This document shows positions 7,250-14,015 of a stretch of 19,523 bases of DNA, piece after piece; position 1 is the first letter of the stretch; each line of letters opens with the position of its first letter. The translations under genes were made by a program, and so were the position numbers. The stretch comes from Bacillota bacterium (GTDB taxonomy: Bacteria; Bacillota; Clostridia; Christensenellales; JAEXRW01). The notes beneath the pieces are model-generated. The model saw only the letters and a program-made list of their open reading frames with translations. It was not told the origin of the DNA and did not search any database. The stretch lies in contig JAEXRW010000004.1 in assembly GCA_023454175.1 (NCBI GenBank), forward strand, positions 1-19,523, read 5' to 3'.

Positions 7250-7660
7250 CTATGCGATGTATGCCTGTATGGATTCGGGGATGATCTCCCGCTCGCAGCT
7301 CAGCGAGATGAAAAATTTCACATTGTTCTTATCGGCCAGCGTTTTCAGGAGTTTGAAAAAACCTTCGAGCTTGACGATATCCTCTTTTACGATTTTCAGG
7401 AAAGCGTCTATGAAAATGGCGTCCGTATCGAAGTCTCCCGCCACCAGTCCGCTGAGGAACCCGTAAAACCTGTCGGGGTTGTCGATCCCGTATTCAGGGG
7501 CGATCATGTATCGGACCTGATGCCTCAGATCGTACATGCACCGGTTGTCATAGTCCACAAAGATGATCTTCCCGTTGCTGCTCAGTACCATGTCGTTGGC
7601 CAAATCAAGGATGCGCTTGGTCTTCCCGCTTCCCTTTTTGCCGCATATTACGGTTATCAT
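7250..7660 (-). CDS. Small P-loop NTPase
   Basis: A 136-residue protein starting MITVICGKKGSGKTKRIL, where GKKGSGKT (residues 7-14) is a Walker A P-loop. IIFVDYDNRC and DAIFIDAFLK are hydrophobic strands ending in acidic residues, the latter a likely Walker B. It resembles short stand-alone ATPases found in Clostridia that automatic annotation often calls ATP-binding or twitching-motility-like proteins. The substrate is unknown and there is room only for the core fold. I prefer ATG 7660, with AAGGGA about 10 bases upstream; a GTG at 7669 is closer to that site (3 bases) and less likely. thrC lies 94 bases downstream on the same strand. Confidence 0.75.
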   Translation of the reverse strand: MITVICGKKGSGKTKRILDLANDMVLSSNGKIIFVDYDNRCMYDLRHQVRYMIAPEYGIDNPDRFYGFLSGLVAGDFDTDAIFIDAFLKIVKEDIVKLEGFFKLLKTLADKNNVKFFISLSCEREIIPESIQAYIA

Positions 7661-7764
7661 AGCCGCCACGTCCCTTCGCTTTATTTAACAATTGTATTTA
7701 GCTCAGTCCTTACCTATTTATATGATTTTATCTCACCTTAGGCCATACGTAAAGCAGTTTTGCT

Positions 7765-7782
7765 TTTTCTTTCGAAAGAAAA
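7765..7782. repeat. 18-bp perfect palindrome
   Basis: TTTTCTTTCGAAAGAAAA is self-complementary over all 18 bases with no spacer. It lies in the non-coding stretch upstream of the P-loop NTPase gene. A dimeric regulator site is possible. No other copy is seen in the window. Confidence 0.4.
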
Positions 7783-7828
7783 CGGTATATCTTCTCTGCA
7801 TCGGTTTCAAATTGCATCAGATTGAATG

Positions 7829-7859
7829 TAAAAAGGATTAGGCTCCCGTTAAGGAGCCT
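7829..7859 (-). terminator. Intrinsic terminator after the 41-codon frame
   Basis: On the minus strand AGGCTCC (7859-7853) pairs with GGAGCCT (7846-7840) around a 6-base loop, followed by AATCC and five T. It is oriented to stop minus-strand transcription coming through the small frame at 8011-7886. Confidence 0.6.
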
Positions 7860-7885
7860 TGTGGTGATTTTCTGTTTCGGTACGA

Positions 7886-8011
7886 TCAGGTTATCCTGGC
7901 TTTCTTTCTGCCGTCCGTACCGATTCTGATTGCAGCATAGATCATCCCCAATGTGATCAATGACATGCTTGCAATGACCATATATAACAACAGGATGCCG
8001 GTATGAATCAT
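7886..8011 (-). CDS. Possible small membrane peptide (41 aa)
   Basis: Unrecognised 41-codon frame, MIHTGILLLYMVIASMSLIT followed by LGMIYAAIRIG and a basic tail ending RKKARIT. One long hydrophobic segment (residues 4-28) followed by a positively charged end is the layout of a small inner-membrane protein with a cytoplasmic C-terminus. It is followed 26 bases later by an intrinsic terminator. Against it: no good ribosome site precedes ATG 8011, the terminator of the citrate-synthase-like gene lies only 17 bases upstream, and another frame on the same strand (about 8014-7730) is also open without a usable start. The call is therefore tentative. Confidence 0.35.
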   Translation of the reverse strand: MIHTGILLLYMVIASMSLITLGMIYAAIRIGTDGRKKARIT

Positions 8012-8027
8012 GCTATTGAAATGTCCG

Positions 8028-8068
8028 AAAAAAAATGGGGCATGCCCCGATTTCTCTAAAGCATGCCC
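8028..8068 (-). terminator. Intrinsic terminator of the citrate-synthase-like gene
   Basis: On the minus strand GGGCATGC (8068-8061) pairs with GCATGCCC (8045-8038); CA and then eight T follow (8035-8028). It begins 17 bases after the gene's stop codon. Confidence 0.85.
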
Positions 8069-8085
8069 TTATTGTTTGAATAGGA

Positions 8086-9507
8086 TTACCTTGCCTTTGC
8101 CATTTTCAGGTGGTGCGTCAATTCCAGGTAGGTCTCGGGTTCGAGTACGCGTACCATGTCCTCCAGTTCGCCGTCCCCCATCACGGTATTGCGGCCGTTG
8201 GCATACTGGACGTCCACCAGGTCTTTGATCTTTTGCACCAGTCCGCTCTTCTTGTCCATCGCCATTTCCCCGCTCAGGCGGAAATAGTTGTTCATCCAGT
8301 GCGCGATACCCGCCAGGCCGCTATGCGTATCCACCATCACGTAGGCGGGGCGGTTCAGGATCTTCCTGGTATCGAAGATATTGTATATTTCCTCGTCCTT
8401 GAGCAGCCCGTCGGCATGGATGCCCGCGCGCGTGGCGTTGAAGTTCCTGCCCACGAAAGGCGTCCTGCCCGGGATCTCGTATTTGAGTTCATTTTCAAAA
8501 TAATCCGCTATCTCGGTGATGGCCGTGAAATCCATGCCGTCCTGCGTACCGCGAAGCTGTGCGTATTCCACCGCCATGGCTTCCAGCGGGCAGTTGCCCG
8601 TACGTTCGCCGATCCCCAGCAGTGCGCAGTTCACCGCGCTGCAGCCATAGAGCCAGGCCGTAGCTGCATTGCTCACGACCTTGTAAAAGTCGTTGTGCCC
8701 GTGCCACTCCAGCAGTTCGCTGGGGATGCGCGCATAGTGGCGGAAACCGTAAACGATGCCCTGCACGCTCCGCGGGAGCGCCGAACCGGGGTAGCTCACG
8801 CCATAGCCCATGGTGTCGCACATGCGCATCCGGATGGGGATGCCGCTTTCCTCCATGAGTAAGCGCAGCTGCTCGGCAAACGGCAGTACGAAGCCGTAGT
8901 AATCCGCCCGTGTAATGTCCTCGAAATGGCATCTGGGCCGGATCCCGTGTTCCAGGGCCTTTTTTACGATGCCCAGGTATTTATCCATGGCCTGCTTGCG
9001 CGTCATCTGCATCTTTTTGAAGATGTGGTAATCCGAGCTGCTGACGAGGATGCCCGTCTCTTTCACGCCGATCTCCTTGACCAGCTTGAAGTCCCCGTCA
9101 TGCGCGCGTATCCAGGTCGTCACCTCGGGAAATTCCAGCCCCAAGTCCAGGCATGCCTGTACAGCCGCCCTGTCTTTGTCCGAATACACGAAAAACTCGC
9201 TCTGCCGCACCAATCCTTTTGGGCCACCCAGCTTGCTCATCAGCTTGTACAGGTGGACGATTTGATCCACTGTAAAGGGGATGAACGCCTGCTGCCCGTC
9301 ACGAAAGGTCGTATCCGTCATCCAGATCTCTTCCGGCATGAACATGGGTACGTGCCGGTGGTTGAATGCCACCTTGGGCACGTTCTGGTAATCGAAAAGC
9401 TCCCTGTACAGGTTGGGCTCGGCAACGTCCTGCAGTTCGTATTGATATTTGGCCTGCTCCAGCAGGTGGGACCGTTCGCTCAGTTCCAGCATTTGGTTTC
9501 GCTCCAT
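8086..9507 (-). CDS. HMGL-family condensing enzyme, probably Re-type citrate synthase
   Basis: A 473-residue TIM-barrel acyl-CoA condensing enzyme of the isopropylmalate/homocitrate synthase (HMGL) family. The active-site strand is TDTTFRDGQQ (residues 64-73), the metal-binding His pair is WHGHND (H269 and H271), and GIGERTGN (298-305) completes the site. The N-terminal segment EPNLYRELFDY and the FRDGQQ form, rather than LRDGEQ, resemble the Re-citrate synthase described in Clostridium kluyveri. It would make citrate from oxaloacetate and acetyl-CoA and feed 2-oxoglutarate and glutamate synthesis. Homocitrate or isopropylmalate synthesis remains possible, but no LeuA regulatory C-terminal domain is evident. 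ATG 9507 follows GGGGAG by 9 bases; GTG 9513, 7 bases from GGAGG, is equally possible. The aminotransferase gene lies 83 bases upstream. Confidence 0.8.
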   Translation of the reverse strand: MERNQMLELSERSHLLEQAKYQYELQDVAEPNLYRELFDYQNVPKVAFNHRHVPMFMPEEIWMTDTTFRDGQQAFIPFTVDQIVHLYKLMSKLGGPKGLVRQSEFFVYSDKDRAAVQACLDLGLEFPEVTTWIRAHDGDFKLVKEIGVKETGILVSSSDYHIFKKMQMTRKQAMDKYLGIVKKALEHGIRPRCHFEDITRADYYGFVLPFAEQLRLLMEESGIPIRMRMCDTMGYGVSYPGSALPRSVQGIVYGFRHYARIPSELLEWHGHNDFYKVVSNAATAWLYGCSAVNCALLGIGERTGNCPLEAMAVEYAQLRGTQDGMDFTAITEIADYFENELKYEIPGRTPFVGRNFNATRAGIHADGLLKDEEIYNIFDTRKILNRPAYVMVDTHSGLAGIAHWMNNYFRLSGEMAMDKKSGLVQKIKDLVDVQYANGRNTVMGDGELEDMVRVLEPETYLELTHHLKMAKAR

Positions 9508-9590
9508 TTTCACTCACTCCCCTCCCACCCGTCCTGTCATCGTCGCCAGGTCGGAAGAGAGCAAAAATTATATCCTATCAGTTTGGGCCG

Positions 9591-10784
9591 TTATTCCAGT
9601 GCGTTCACATATTCCCCGATCCGGTCGAGGCCCTTCTGTATCGTCTCCATCGAGGTGGCATAGGACAGCCGCACGTACCCTTCCGCGCCGAATCCCACGC
9701 CAGGTACCACCGCCACCATCTTCTCTTCCAGCAGCGATTCCGTAAATGTCATGGAATCGCTGATCAGGCGGCCCTGGCTTTTCTTCCCGAAAAGCTGACT
9801 GATGTTGAGCATGACGTAGAAGGCGCCCTGCGGCAGGATGCAACTCAGCAGCGGGATTTGGTTGATCCGCGTGAACATGTACTTCCTGCGCCTGTCAAAT
9901 TCCCCTACCATCCTCTTCAGGTCTTCCTGCGGCCCCGTCAATGCGGCCACGGCGGCGTATTGTGCGATGGAGTTGGGGTTGGAGGTCGCATGGCTCTGGT
10001 AGTTGGCCATCAGTTTGGCGATCTTTGCGTTGCTGGCCGTATACCCGATCCGCCAGCCTGTCATCGCGGCGGATTTGGAGAGGCCGTTCACCAGGATCGT
10101 CCTCTCCCTAGCGTCTTCGCCGAGGGAGGCGATGCTTTTGGGCGGATCCATATCGTAAATGATCTCCTGGTAGATATCGTCAGCCACGATGGCCAGGTCA
10201 TGCTTTTGGGCGGTCTGCGCAAATTGCACCAGCTCATCCCTGCCGTACACCGTGCCGCAGGGATTGGACGGGCTGTTGATGACAATGGCTTTGGTCTTGG
10301 GCGTGACCGCTTTTTCCAGGCTTTCGGCAGTGATGCGGAATCCGTTTTCTTCCCGGCCCTCCACGAAAACGGGGATCCCGCCCGCCATTTTGACCATCTC
10401 CGGATAGCTCACCCAGTACGGGGCGGGGATGACCACCTCGTCGCCCGGGTTGAGCAGTGCGGTAAAGGAATTGTACAGGGAATGCTTCGCTCCGTTGGAT
10501 ACCACGATCTCCCCTGGTTTGTACTCGATGCCGTTCATCTTGAGCAGGTGGGCGCAGATGGCTTTGCGCAGTTCCAGCGTCCCTTCTGCAGGTGTATATT
10601 TCGTAAGTTTCTTGTCTATGGCTTCCCGCGCCGCATCCAATACGAAATCAGGAGCCGAGAAATCCGGTTCCCCTGCGCCGAATCCGACCACATCCAGGCC
10701 CTCCGCCTTCATCTGTTTGGCTTTGGCGTCGATGGCTAGTGTCAGCGACCCGACCACCTGCATGCATCTTCTTGATAGTTCCAC
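9591..10784 (-). CDS. Class I/II aminotransferase (aspartate aminotransferase type)
   Basis: A 397-residue PLP enzyme of fold type I, subgroup Ib aspartate aminotransferase. N174 in NSPSNPCG, D202 in ADDIY, the PLP lysine K237 in GLSKSAAMTGWRIGY and the substrate-carboxylate arginine near the C-terminus (YVRLSYA) are all present. The N-terminal FGAGEPDF motif is typical. It likely moves amino groups between aspartate and 2-oxoglutarate; aromatic or alanine substrates are not excluded. GTG 10784 is chosen because AGGTGGG lies 6 bases upstream. The Re-citrate-synthase-like gene follows on the same strand, so the two may be cotranscribed and linked through oxaloacetate, 2-oxoglutarate and glutamate. 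Confidence 0.9.
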   Translation of the reverse strand: MELSRRCMQVVGSLTLAIDAKAKQMKAEGLDVVGFGAGEPDFSAPDFVLDAAREAIDKKLTKYTPAEGTLELRKAICAHLLKMNGIEYKPGEIVVSNGAKHSLYNSFTALLNPGDEVVIPAPYWVSYPEMVKMAGGIPVFVEGREENGFRITAESLEKAVTPKTKAIVINSPSNPCGTVYGRDELVQFAQTAQKHDLAIVADDIYQEIIYDMDPPKSIASLGEDARERTILVNGLSKSAAMTGWRIGYTASNAKIAKLMANYQSHATSNPNSIAQYAAVAALTGPQEDLKRMVGEFDRRRKYMFTRINQIPLLSCILPQGAFYVMLNISQLFGKKSQGRLISDSMTFTESLLEEKMVAVVPGVGFGAEGYVRLSYATSMETIQKGLDRIGEYVNALE

Positions 10785-10843
10785 GTTGAACCCACCTTTG
10801 TTAAAAAGAAATTTCTGATATTACATTATGCATTGTATGCTTA

Positions 10844-10872
10844 TTTTTACCTATAAATCACCTGTTTGTCAA
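10844..10872 (-). promoter_or_regulatory. Promoter of the aminotransferase gene
   Basis: On the minus strand a perfect -35, TTGACA (10872-10867), a 17-base spacer and TAAAAA (10849-10844) as -10. The transcript would start about 50 bases upstream of the GTG. Confidence 0.55.
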
Positions 10873-10953
10873 GCCATATTCTTGAAATATGAATAATTTA
10901 TTTATCAATCATGCATTTTTATTCTTTTTTTTCAGGATATGCGGTCGTTGTGT

Positions 10954-10980
10954 TTATACACCTGATAACGCGTGTATAAT
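10954..10980 (+). promoter_or_regulatory. Promoter and overlapping operator-like inverted repeat of the glutaredoxin-like gene
   Basis: The -10 box is a perfect TATAAT (10975-10980); a weak -35, TTTATA, lies at 10953-10958 with a 16-base spacer. TTATACAC (10954-10961) and GTGTATAA (10972-10979) are perfect 8-bp inverted arms 10 bases apart, covering both promoter elements. A protein bound here would block RNA polymerase. Confidence 0.55.
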
Positions 10981-11009
10981 AGAAATAAACGTCGATTCGG
11001 AGGTGTATG

Positions 11010-11273
11010 ATGAAGAAAATCGTGATGATCAAAGCCGATTACTGCCCCTATTGCCGCCAGGCAGGTTTTTATATGGACCAATTGAAAAAGGACAAGCCTG
11101 TCTATTGCAGTATACCGGTGGAGTATATCGATGAGATCGTTGAGCCCGAAAAGGCAAACCGCTATGAGTACCGCGTCGTTCCCACCTATTATATCGATGG
11201 CAAGCTCATTTTTACAGGCGTGCCGACCATTCAGGATATCGACAAGGTCTTTACATGCGCATTGAAGGATTGA
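11010..11273 (+). CDS. Glutaredoxin/thioredoxin-like protein
   Basis: An 87-residue thioredoxin-fold protein. The redox motif CPYC (C12 to C15, in KADYCPYCRQAG) is that of glutaredoxins, and VVPTYYIDG carries the conserved cis-proline. It probably reduces disulfides or mixed thiols in the cytoplasm; the partner is unknown. GGAGG (10999-11003) is 6 bases from ATG 11010 and only 3 from ATG 11007, so I prefer the second. It is a single gene with its own promoter, which carries an operator-like repeat. It diverges from the aminotransferase gene and precedes degV by 107 bases. Confidence 0.85.
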   Translation: MKKIVMIKADYCPYCRQAGFYMDQLKKDKPVYCSIPVEYIDEIVEPEKANRYEYRVVPTYYIDGKLIFTGVPTIQDIDKVFTCALKD

Positions 11274-11309
11274 TTTTCCCTGAAATATGGCTGGCATTCA
11301 TAAAACCAG

Positions 11310-11338
11310 TTGCTTTTGATACGGCTAGCCTGTAAGAT
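11310..11338 (+). promoter_or_regulatory. Candidate promoter of the first degV gene
   Basis: TTGCTT (11310-11315), a 17-base spacer and TAAGAT (11333-11338). Just downstream, GTTGTA (11340-11345) and TACAAC (11357-11362) form an inverted repeat in the leader, a possible operator. Confidence 0.4.
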
Positions 11339-11380
11339 TGTTGTACATAGTTACGATACAACGCAAGGAGATGACCGTTT

Positions 11381-12259
11381 ATGAGCGACAGCCGCCCGTT
11401 TGTTATTGCCACAGATTCGACTTCCGATCTTCCGTTGAAATACCTTGAAGAGAACGATATACCCTTCATCTCCCTCACATTCAATATTGATGGCGCAGAC
11501 AGGAAGGATGATCTGGGGAAAACGGTCGATTACAAAGCCTTCTATGCCAGGATGCGCGAAGGTTCCCCGGCTACCACCGCCCAGATTACCATGAATGAGT
11601 TCATCACATTTTTTGAGCCCATGCTGCAAAAGGGACTGGATGTGATCTACATCGGCTTCTCCTCCGGCCTCAGCGGCACGTTTGAATCTTCTGTCATGGC
11701 CCAGCGGGAGCTTGCGCCCAAGTATCCGCAGGCAAGGCTTACGGTCATAGATTCCCGCTGCGCCTCCATGGGCGAGGGCCTTTTGGTTTATCTGGCCGCA
11801 GAAAAGAAAAAGGCCGGTGCGTCCTATGACGAGGTCGTAAAATGGGCGGAAGAGAACAAACTGAAACTGAACCACTGGTTCACGGTGGATGACCTTCACC
11901 ACCTGCACCGTGGGGGCCGTGTCTCCGCCACCAGCGCCATTATCGGTACGATATTGAAGATAAAGCCGATATTGAATGTCAATAACGAAGGTAAACTGAT
12001 TCCAATGGAAAAGTCCGCGGGCAGGAAGCACGCCCTGAAACGTCTCGTCGAACTGATGGAGGAAAACGCGGTGGACCCCGGCAGCCAGACGGTGTTCGTC
12101 AGCCACGGGGATTCCGCGGAGGACGCGGAATACGTTGCAAACCTGGTCCGCGAAAAGTTCGGCGTGAAAAACATCATGATCAATTATATCGGGCCCGTCA
12201 TCGGTTCCCATTCCGGCCCGGGTACCATTGCCCTGTTCTTCATGGGCAGGCAAAGATAA
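11381..12259 (+). CDS. DegV family protein, copy 1
   Basis: A 292-residue DegV-fold protein, a cytoplasmic family that binds a fatty acid and in some Firmicutes supplies acyl chains to fatty-acid kinase (FakB). The N-terminal signature is ATDSTSDLP (residues 9-17), the lipid-site region includes YIGFSSGLSGTFESS, and the second domain has HHLHRGGRVSATSA and KPIL, ending with YIGPVIGSHSGPGT, all family hallmarks. AAGGAG lies about 10 bases upstream of ATG 11381. It has its own promoter and terminator, and a paralogue of identical length follows. Whether it works with a FakA kinase cannot be seen here. Confidence 0.93.
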   Translation: MSDSRPFVIATDSTSDLPLKYLEENDIPFISLTFNIDGADRKDDLGKTVDYKAFYARMREGSPATTAQITMNEFITFFEPMLQKGLDVIYIGFSSGLSGTFESSVMAQRELAPKYPQARLTVIDSRCASMGEGLLVYLAAEKKKAGASYDEVVKWAEENKLKLNHWFTVDDLHHLHRGGRVSATSAIIGTILKIKPILNVNNEGKLIPMEKSAGRKHALKRLVELMEENAVDPGSQTVFVSHGDSAEDAEYVANLVREKFGVKNIMINYIGPVIGSHSGPGTIALFFMGRQR

Positions 12260-12271
12260 CTCAAATGTGCA

Positions 12272-12304
12272 AAAGGCCGGCTGTCCGGCCTTTTTCTGTT
12301 TTAG
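12272..12304 (+). terminator. Intrinsic terminator of degV copy 1
   Basis: AAGGCCGG (12273-12280) pairs with CCGGCCTT (12285-12292) around a CTGT loop, followed by a T-rich tail (TTTTTCTGTTTT). It separates the two degV genes into distinct units. Confidence 0.9.
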
Positions 12305-12392
12305 TCGGCGGTTTTGCTATCCGGTCACATCGGATGAAGATGACCTTTCAGGCATTTGGTACAATTTGAAGATAACTAGTATTACTAATCAA

Positions 12393-12421
12393 TTGATTTT
12401 ACACGCGTGATTCCTTATATT
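12393..12421 (+). promoter_or_regulatory. Promoter of degV copy 2
   Basis: TTGATT (12393-12398), a 17-base spacer and TATATT (12416-12421), upstream of the AAGGAG site at 12448-12453. Confidence 0.6.
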
Positions 12422-12462
12422 TATGATAGGTTCTTAAATATATTTTGAAGGAGAAAGAAGGT

Positions 12463-13341
12463 ATGGACAGCAGCAGGACAGTCATCACCACGGATTCCAC
12501 ATGTGACCTTCCCATCGGCTTCGTCGATGAACACCAGTTGCCGGTCATCTGTTTCACATTTTCGATGGATGGGACGGATCTCCAAGGCGACCTGGGCAGG
12601 ACGCTGGATTTCAGGCAGTTTTACGGAGCCATGCGGGGAGGATCCATGCCCACCACCTCGCAGATCAACCCGCAGGAACTCGTCGCATTTTTTGAGCCTT
12701 TCCTCCGCGAAGGCAGGGATGTGATCCACATCGCCTTTGCATCCAAAATGAGCAGCACCTTTGATTCCGTGCTGCTGGCCAAAAAAGAGCTGGAGGAAAA
12801 GTACCCCGGCCGTACCATCCACGCAGTGGATACCCGGAGCGCTTCTATGGGCCAGGGCCTCCTGGTGCGCCAGGCCGTGCTGATGCAGGAGGAAGGCGTC
12901 TCCGACGGCGAGATCCTGGATTGGCTGGAAAGAAATATCCCGTATATGCACCACTGGCTGATGGTGGACAGCCTGCAGCACCTGGCCCGCGGCGGCAGGC
13001 TCTCGGGCACGGCCGCCATGATCGGATCATTGCTGAATATCAAGCCTATCATCAGGGTGGATGGCGAAGGCCGGGTTTTGAACGCGGATAAGGCCAAAGG
13101 CTCCAAAAAAGCGATCGAATATCTTGTGGAGCGTTTCAGGGAGTTTGCCGACCATCCCGAGGACCAGGTCATTGCCATCGCCCACGGGGATAATCTGGAG
13201 GACGCCAGGTACCTGCAGGAGTGCATCCTCCGGGAGTTCAAGGTAAAAGACATCCTGTTTACTTATATCGGGCCCATCATCGGCTCACATACCGGTCCCG
13301 GCACCGTAGGCATTTTCTTCCACGGCAACCAGCCCAGGTAA
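12463..13341 (+). CDS. DegV family protein, copy 2
   Basis: A 292-residue paralogue of the preceding gene with the same hallmarks: TTDSTCDLP at the N-terminus, HIAFASKMSSTFDS, QHLARGGRLSGTAA, KPIIRVDGEG and YIGPIIGSHTGPGT at the end. It probably binds a fatty acid; two copies often differ in the chain they prefer (saturated against unsaturated), but this cannot be read from sequence. I chose ATG 12463 because AAGGAG lies 9 bases upstream; the in-frame TTG at 12445 precedes that site and is rejected. It has its own promoter and is separated from copy 1 by a terminator. Confidence 0.93.
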   Translation: MDSSRTVITTDSTCDLPIGFVDEHQLPVICFTFSMDGTDLQGDLGRTLDFRQFYGAMRGGSMPTTSQINPQELVAFFEPFLREGRDVIHIAFASKMSSTFDSVLLAKKELEEKYPGRTIHAVDTRSASMGQGLLVRQAVLMQEEGVSDGEILDWLERNIPYMHHWLMVDSLQHLARGGRLSGTAAMIGSLLNIKPIIRVDGEGRVLNADKAKGSKKAIEYLVERFREFADHPEDQVIAIAHGDNLEDARYLQECILREFKVKDILFTYIGPIIGSHTGPGTVGIFFHGNQPR

Positions 13342-13600
13342 TGCGTTCGATCATTCAATGCGCAATTATATCATTCATGAAATGTACAACGAAGGAGAGG
13401 GGTTTCCCTCTCCTTCGGCTATCCAAAAACCTGGAGTGAAAAATAGCAGTTGGCCAACATGCAAACAAATCAAATCCGTCATCGTCATTTCTGGCGGCGT
13501 GCGCAGCAGCGTGTCCACGCTGAAGTGCTTGGAGCGGATGACACCTTGCCTAAAGTTGTAGAGAACAAGCCTGCAGATTATAAATAATGGCTTCCATTAT
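13342..13600. other. 259-base stretch without a convincing gene
   Basis: Holds a 12-bp hairpin (13390-13417), most of a 37-bp palindrome (13574-13610) and, on the minus strand at about 13572-13440, an open frame reading RLVLYNFRQGVIRSKHF and onward. That frame has no start codon or ribosome site. LVLYNF recalls the C-terminal end of IS4-type transposases, so a decayed insertion-sequence remnant is possible but unproven. Confidence 0.4.
13390..13417. terminator. Perfect 12-bp hairpin after degV copy 2
   Basis: CGAAGGAGAGGG (13390-13401) pairs perfectly with CCCTCTCCTTCG (13406-13417) around GTTT, 48 bases after the degV stop. It is very stable but has no T-run on either side. It may stabilise the transcript end or stop transcription with help. 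One arm contains a GGAGAGG ribosome-site-like sequence that would be masked. Confidence 0.4.
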
Positions 13601-13610
13601 TTATAATCTG
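13574..13610. repeat. 37-bp palindrome over the zinc-ribbon gene stop codon
   Basis: CAGATTATAAATAATGG (13574-13590) and CCATTATTTATAATCTG (13594-13610) are perfect 17-bp arms around CTT. The right arm contains the stop codon and last sense bases of the zinc-ribbon gene. GCAGATTATA recurs inverted at 14007-14016, at the other end of that gene. Confidence 0.75.
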
Positions 13611-13999
13611 TTTCCGCATTTCGGGCAGTATTCAAATTCTTCGTCGGCAGGATATCCGCATCGGGGGCACCTCCGGATATCCCATCCGCCGGTTCCGTTC
13701 CTTTTGGTCAGCCTCGCAAAGTTGATGCTCCCTCCCCGCCGGATGGCTTCAGCTTCCTCTCCGGGCACGTCGTAGGTCGTGCCGCAGCACCCCATGGTCA
13801 GCGTGTACCGCTTGTTCCACTTGAAAAGGGGTATGAAGAAAAAGTGGAAGAATTCATACTCCATCCGCAGCCTGGCCTGGCCGTATCCCCCGCAGGGGCA
13901 CGCCACGCCGTCCCTTTGCCATACGATCTTGTCTCCGGGTTCGATGCCGAATATGCCGATGAAAAAGAAAGCGACCGCCTCCCGTATCCGTTGAAACAT
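13601..13999 (-). CDS. Zinc-ribbon protein of unknown function
   Basis: A 132-residue protein. The C-terminus is a clear zinc ribbon, CPRCG (C111, C114) and CPKCG (C125, C128), resembling the zinc-ribbon tails common in Firmicutes. The body holds further Cys sites (C34, C36, C71, C72) and FFHFFFIPLFKWNKRYTLT, which resembles the zinc_ribbon_15-type family, where a PLF-W-KRY segment lies between Cys pairs. No enzyme activity is evident; nucleic-acid or protein binding is possible. ATG 13999 is the only reasonable start, but it has no ribosome site: the 16 bases before it are AT-rich and adjoin the stop of the HEPN gene. The original 5' region may have been lost when the upstream cassette arrived. 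Confidence 0.75.
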   Translation of the reverse strand: MFQRIREAVAFFFIGIFGIEPGDKIVWQRDGVACPCGGYGQARLRMEYEFFHFFFIPLFKWNKRYTLTMGCCGTTYDVPGEEAEAIRRGGSINFARLTKRNGTGGWDIRRCPRCGYPADEEFEYCPKCGNRL

Positions 14000-14015
14000 A
14001 TTATGATATAATCTG

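Noticed and set aside
9366..10739. 457-codon open frame on the plus strand
   Set aside because: It lies antisense to the well-supported aminotransferase gene and the start of the HMGL-family gene, has no recognisable domain, and its His/Arg/Pro/Gly-rich composition is typical of a mirror frame in GC-rich DNA.
11351..12253. 300-codon minus-strand open frame
   Set aside because: Antisense to degV copy 1; its sequence is the mirror of a well-conserved gene and shows no domain.
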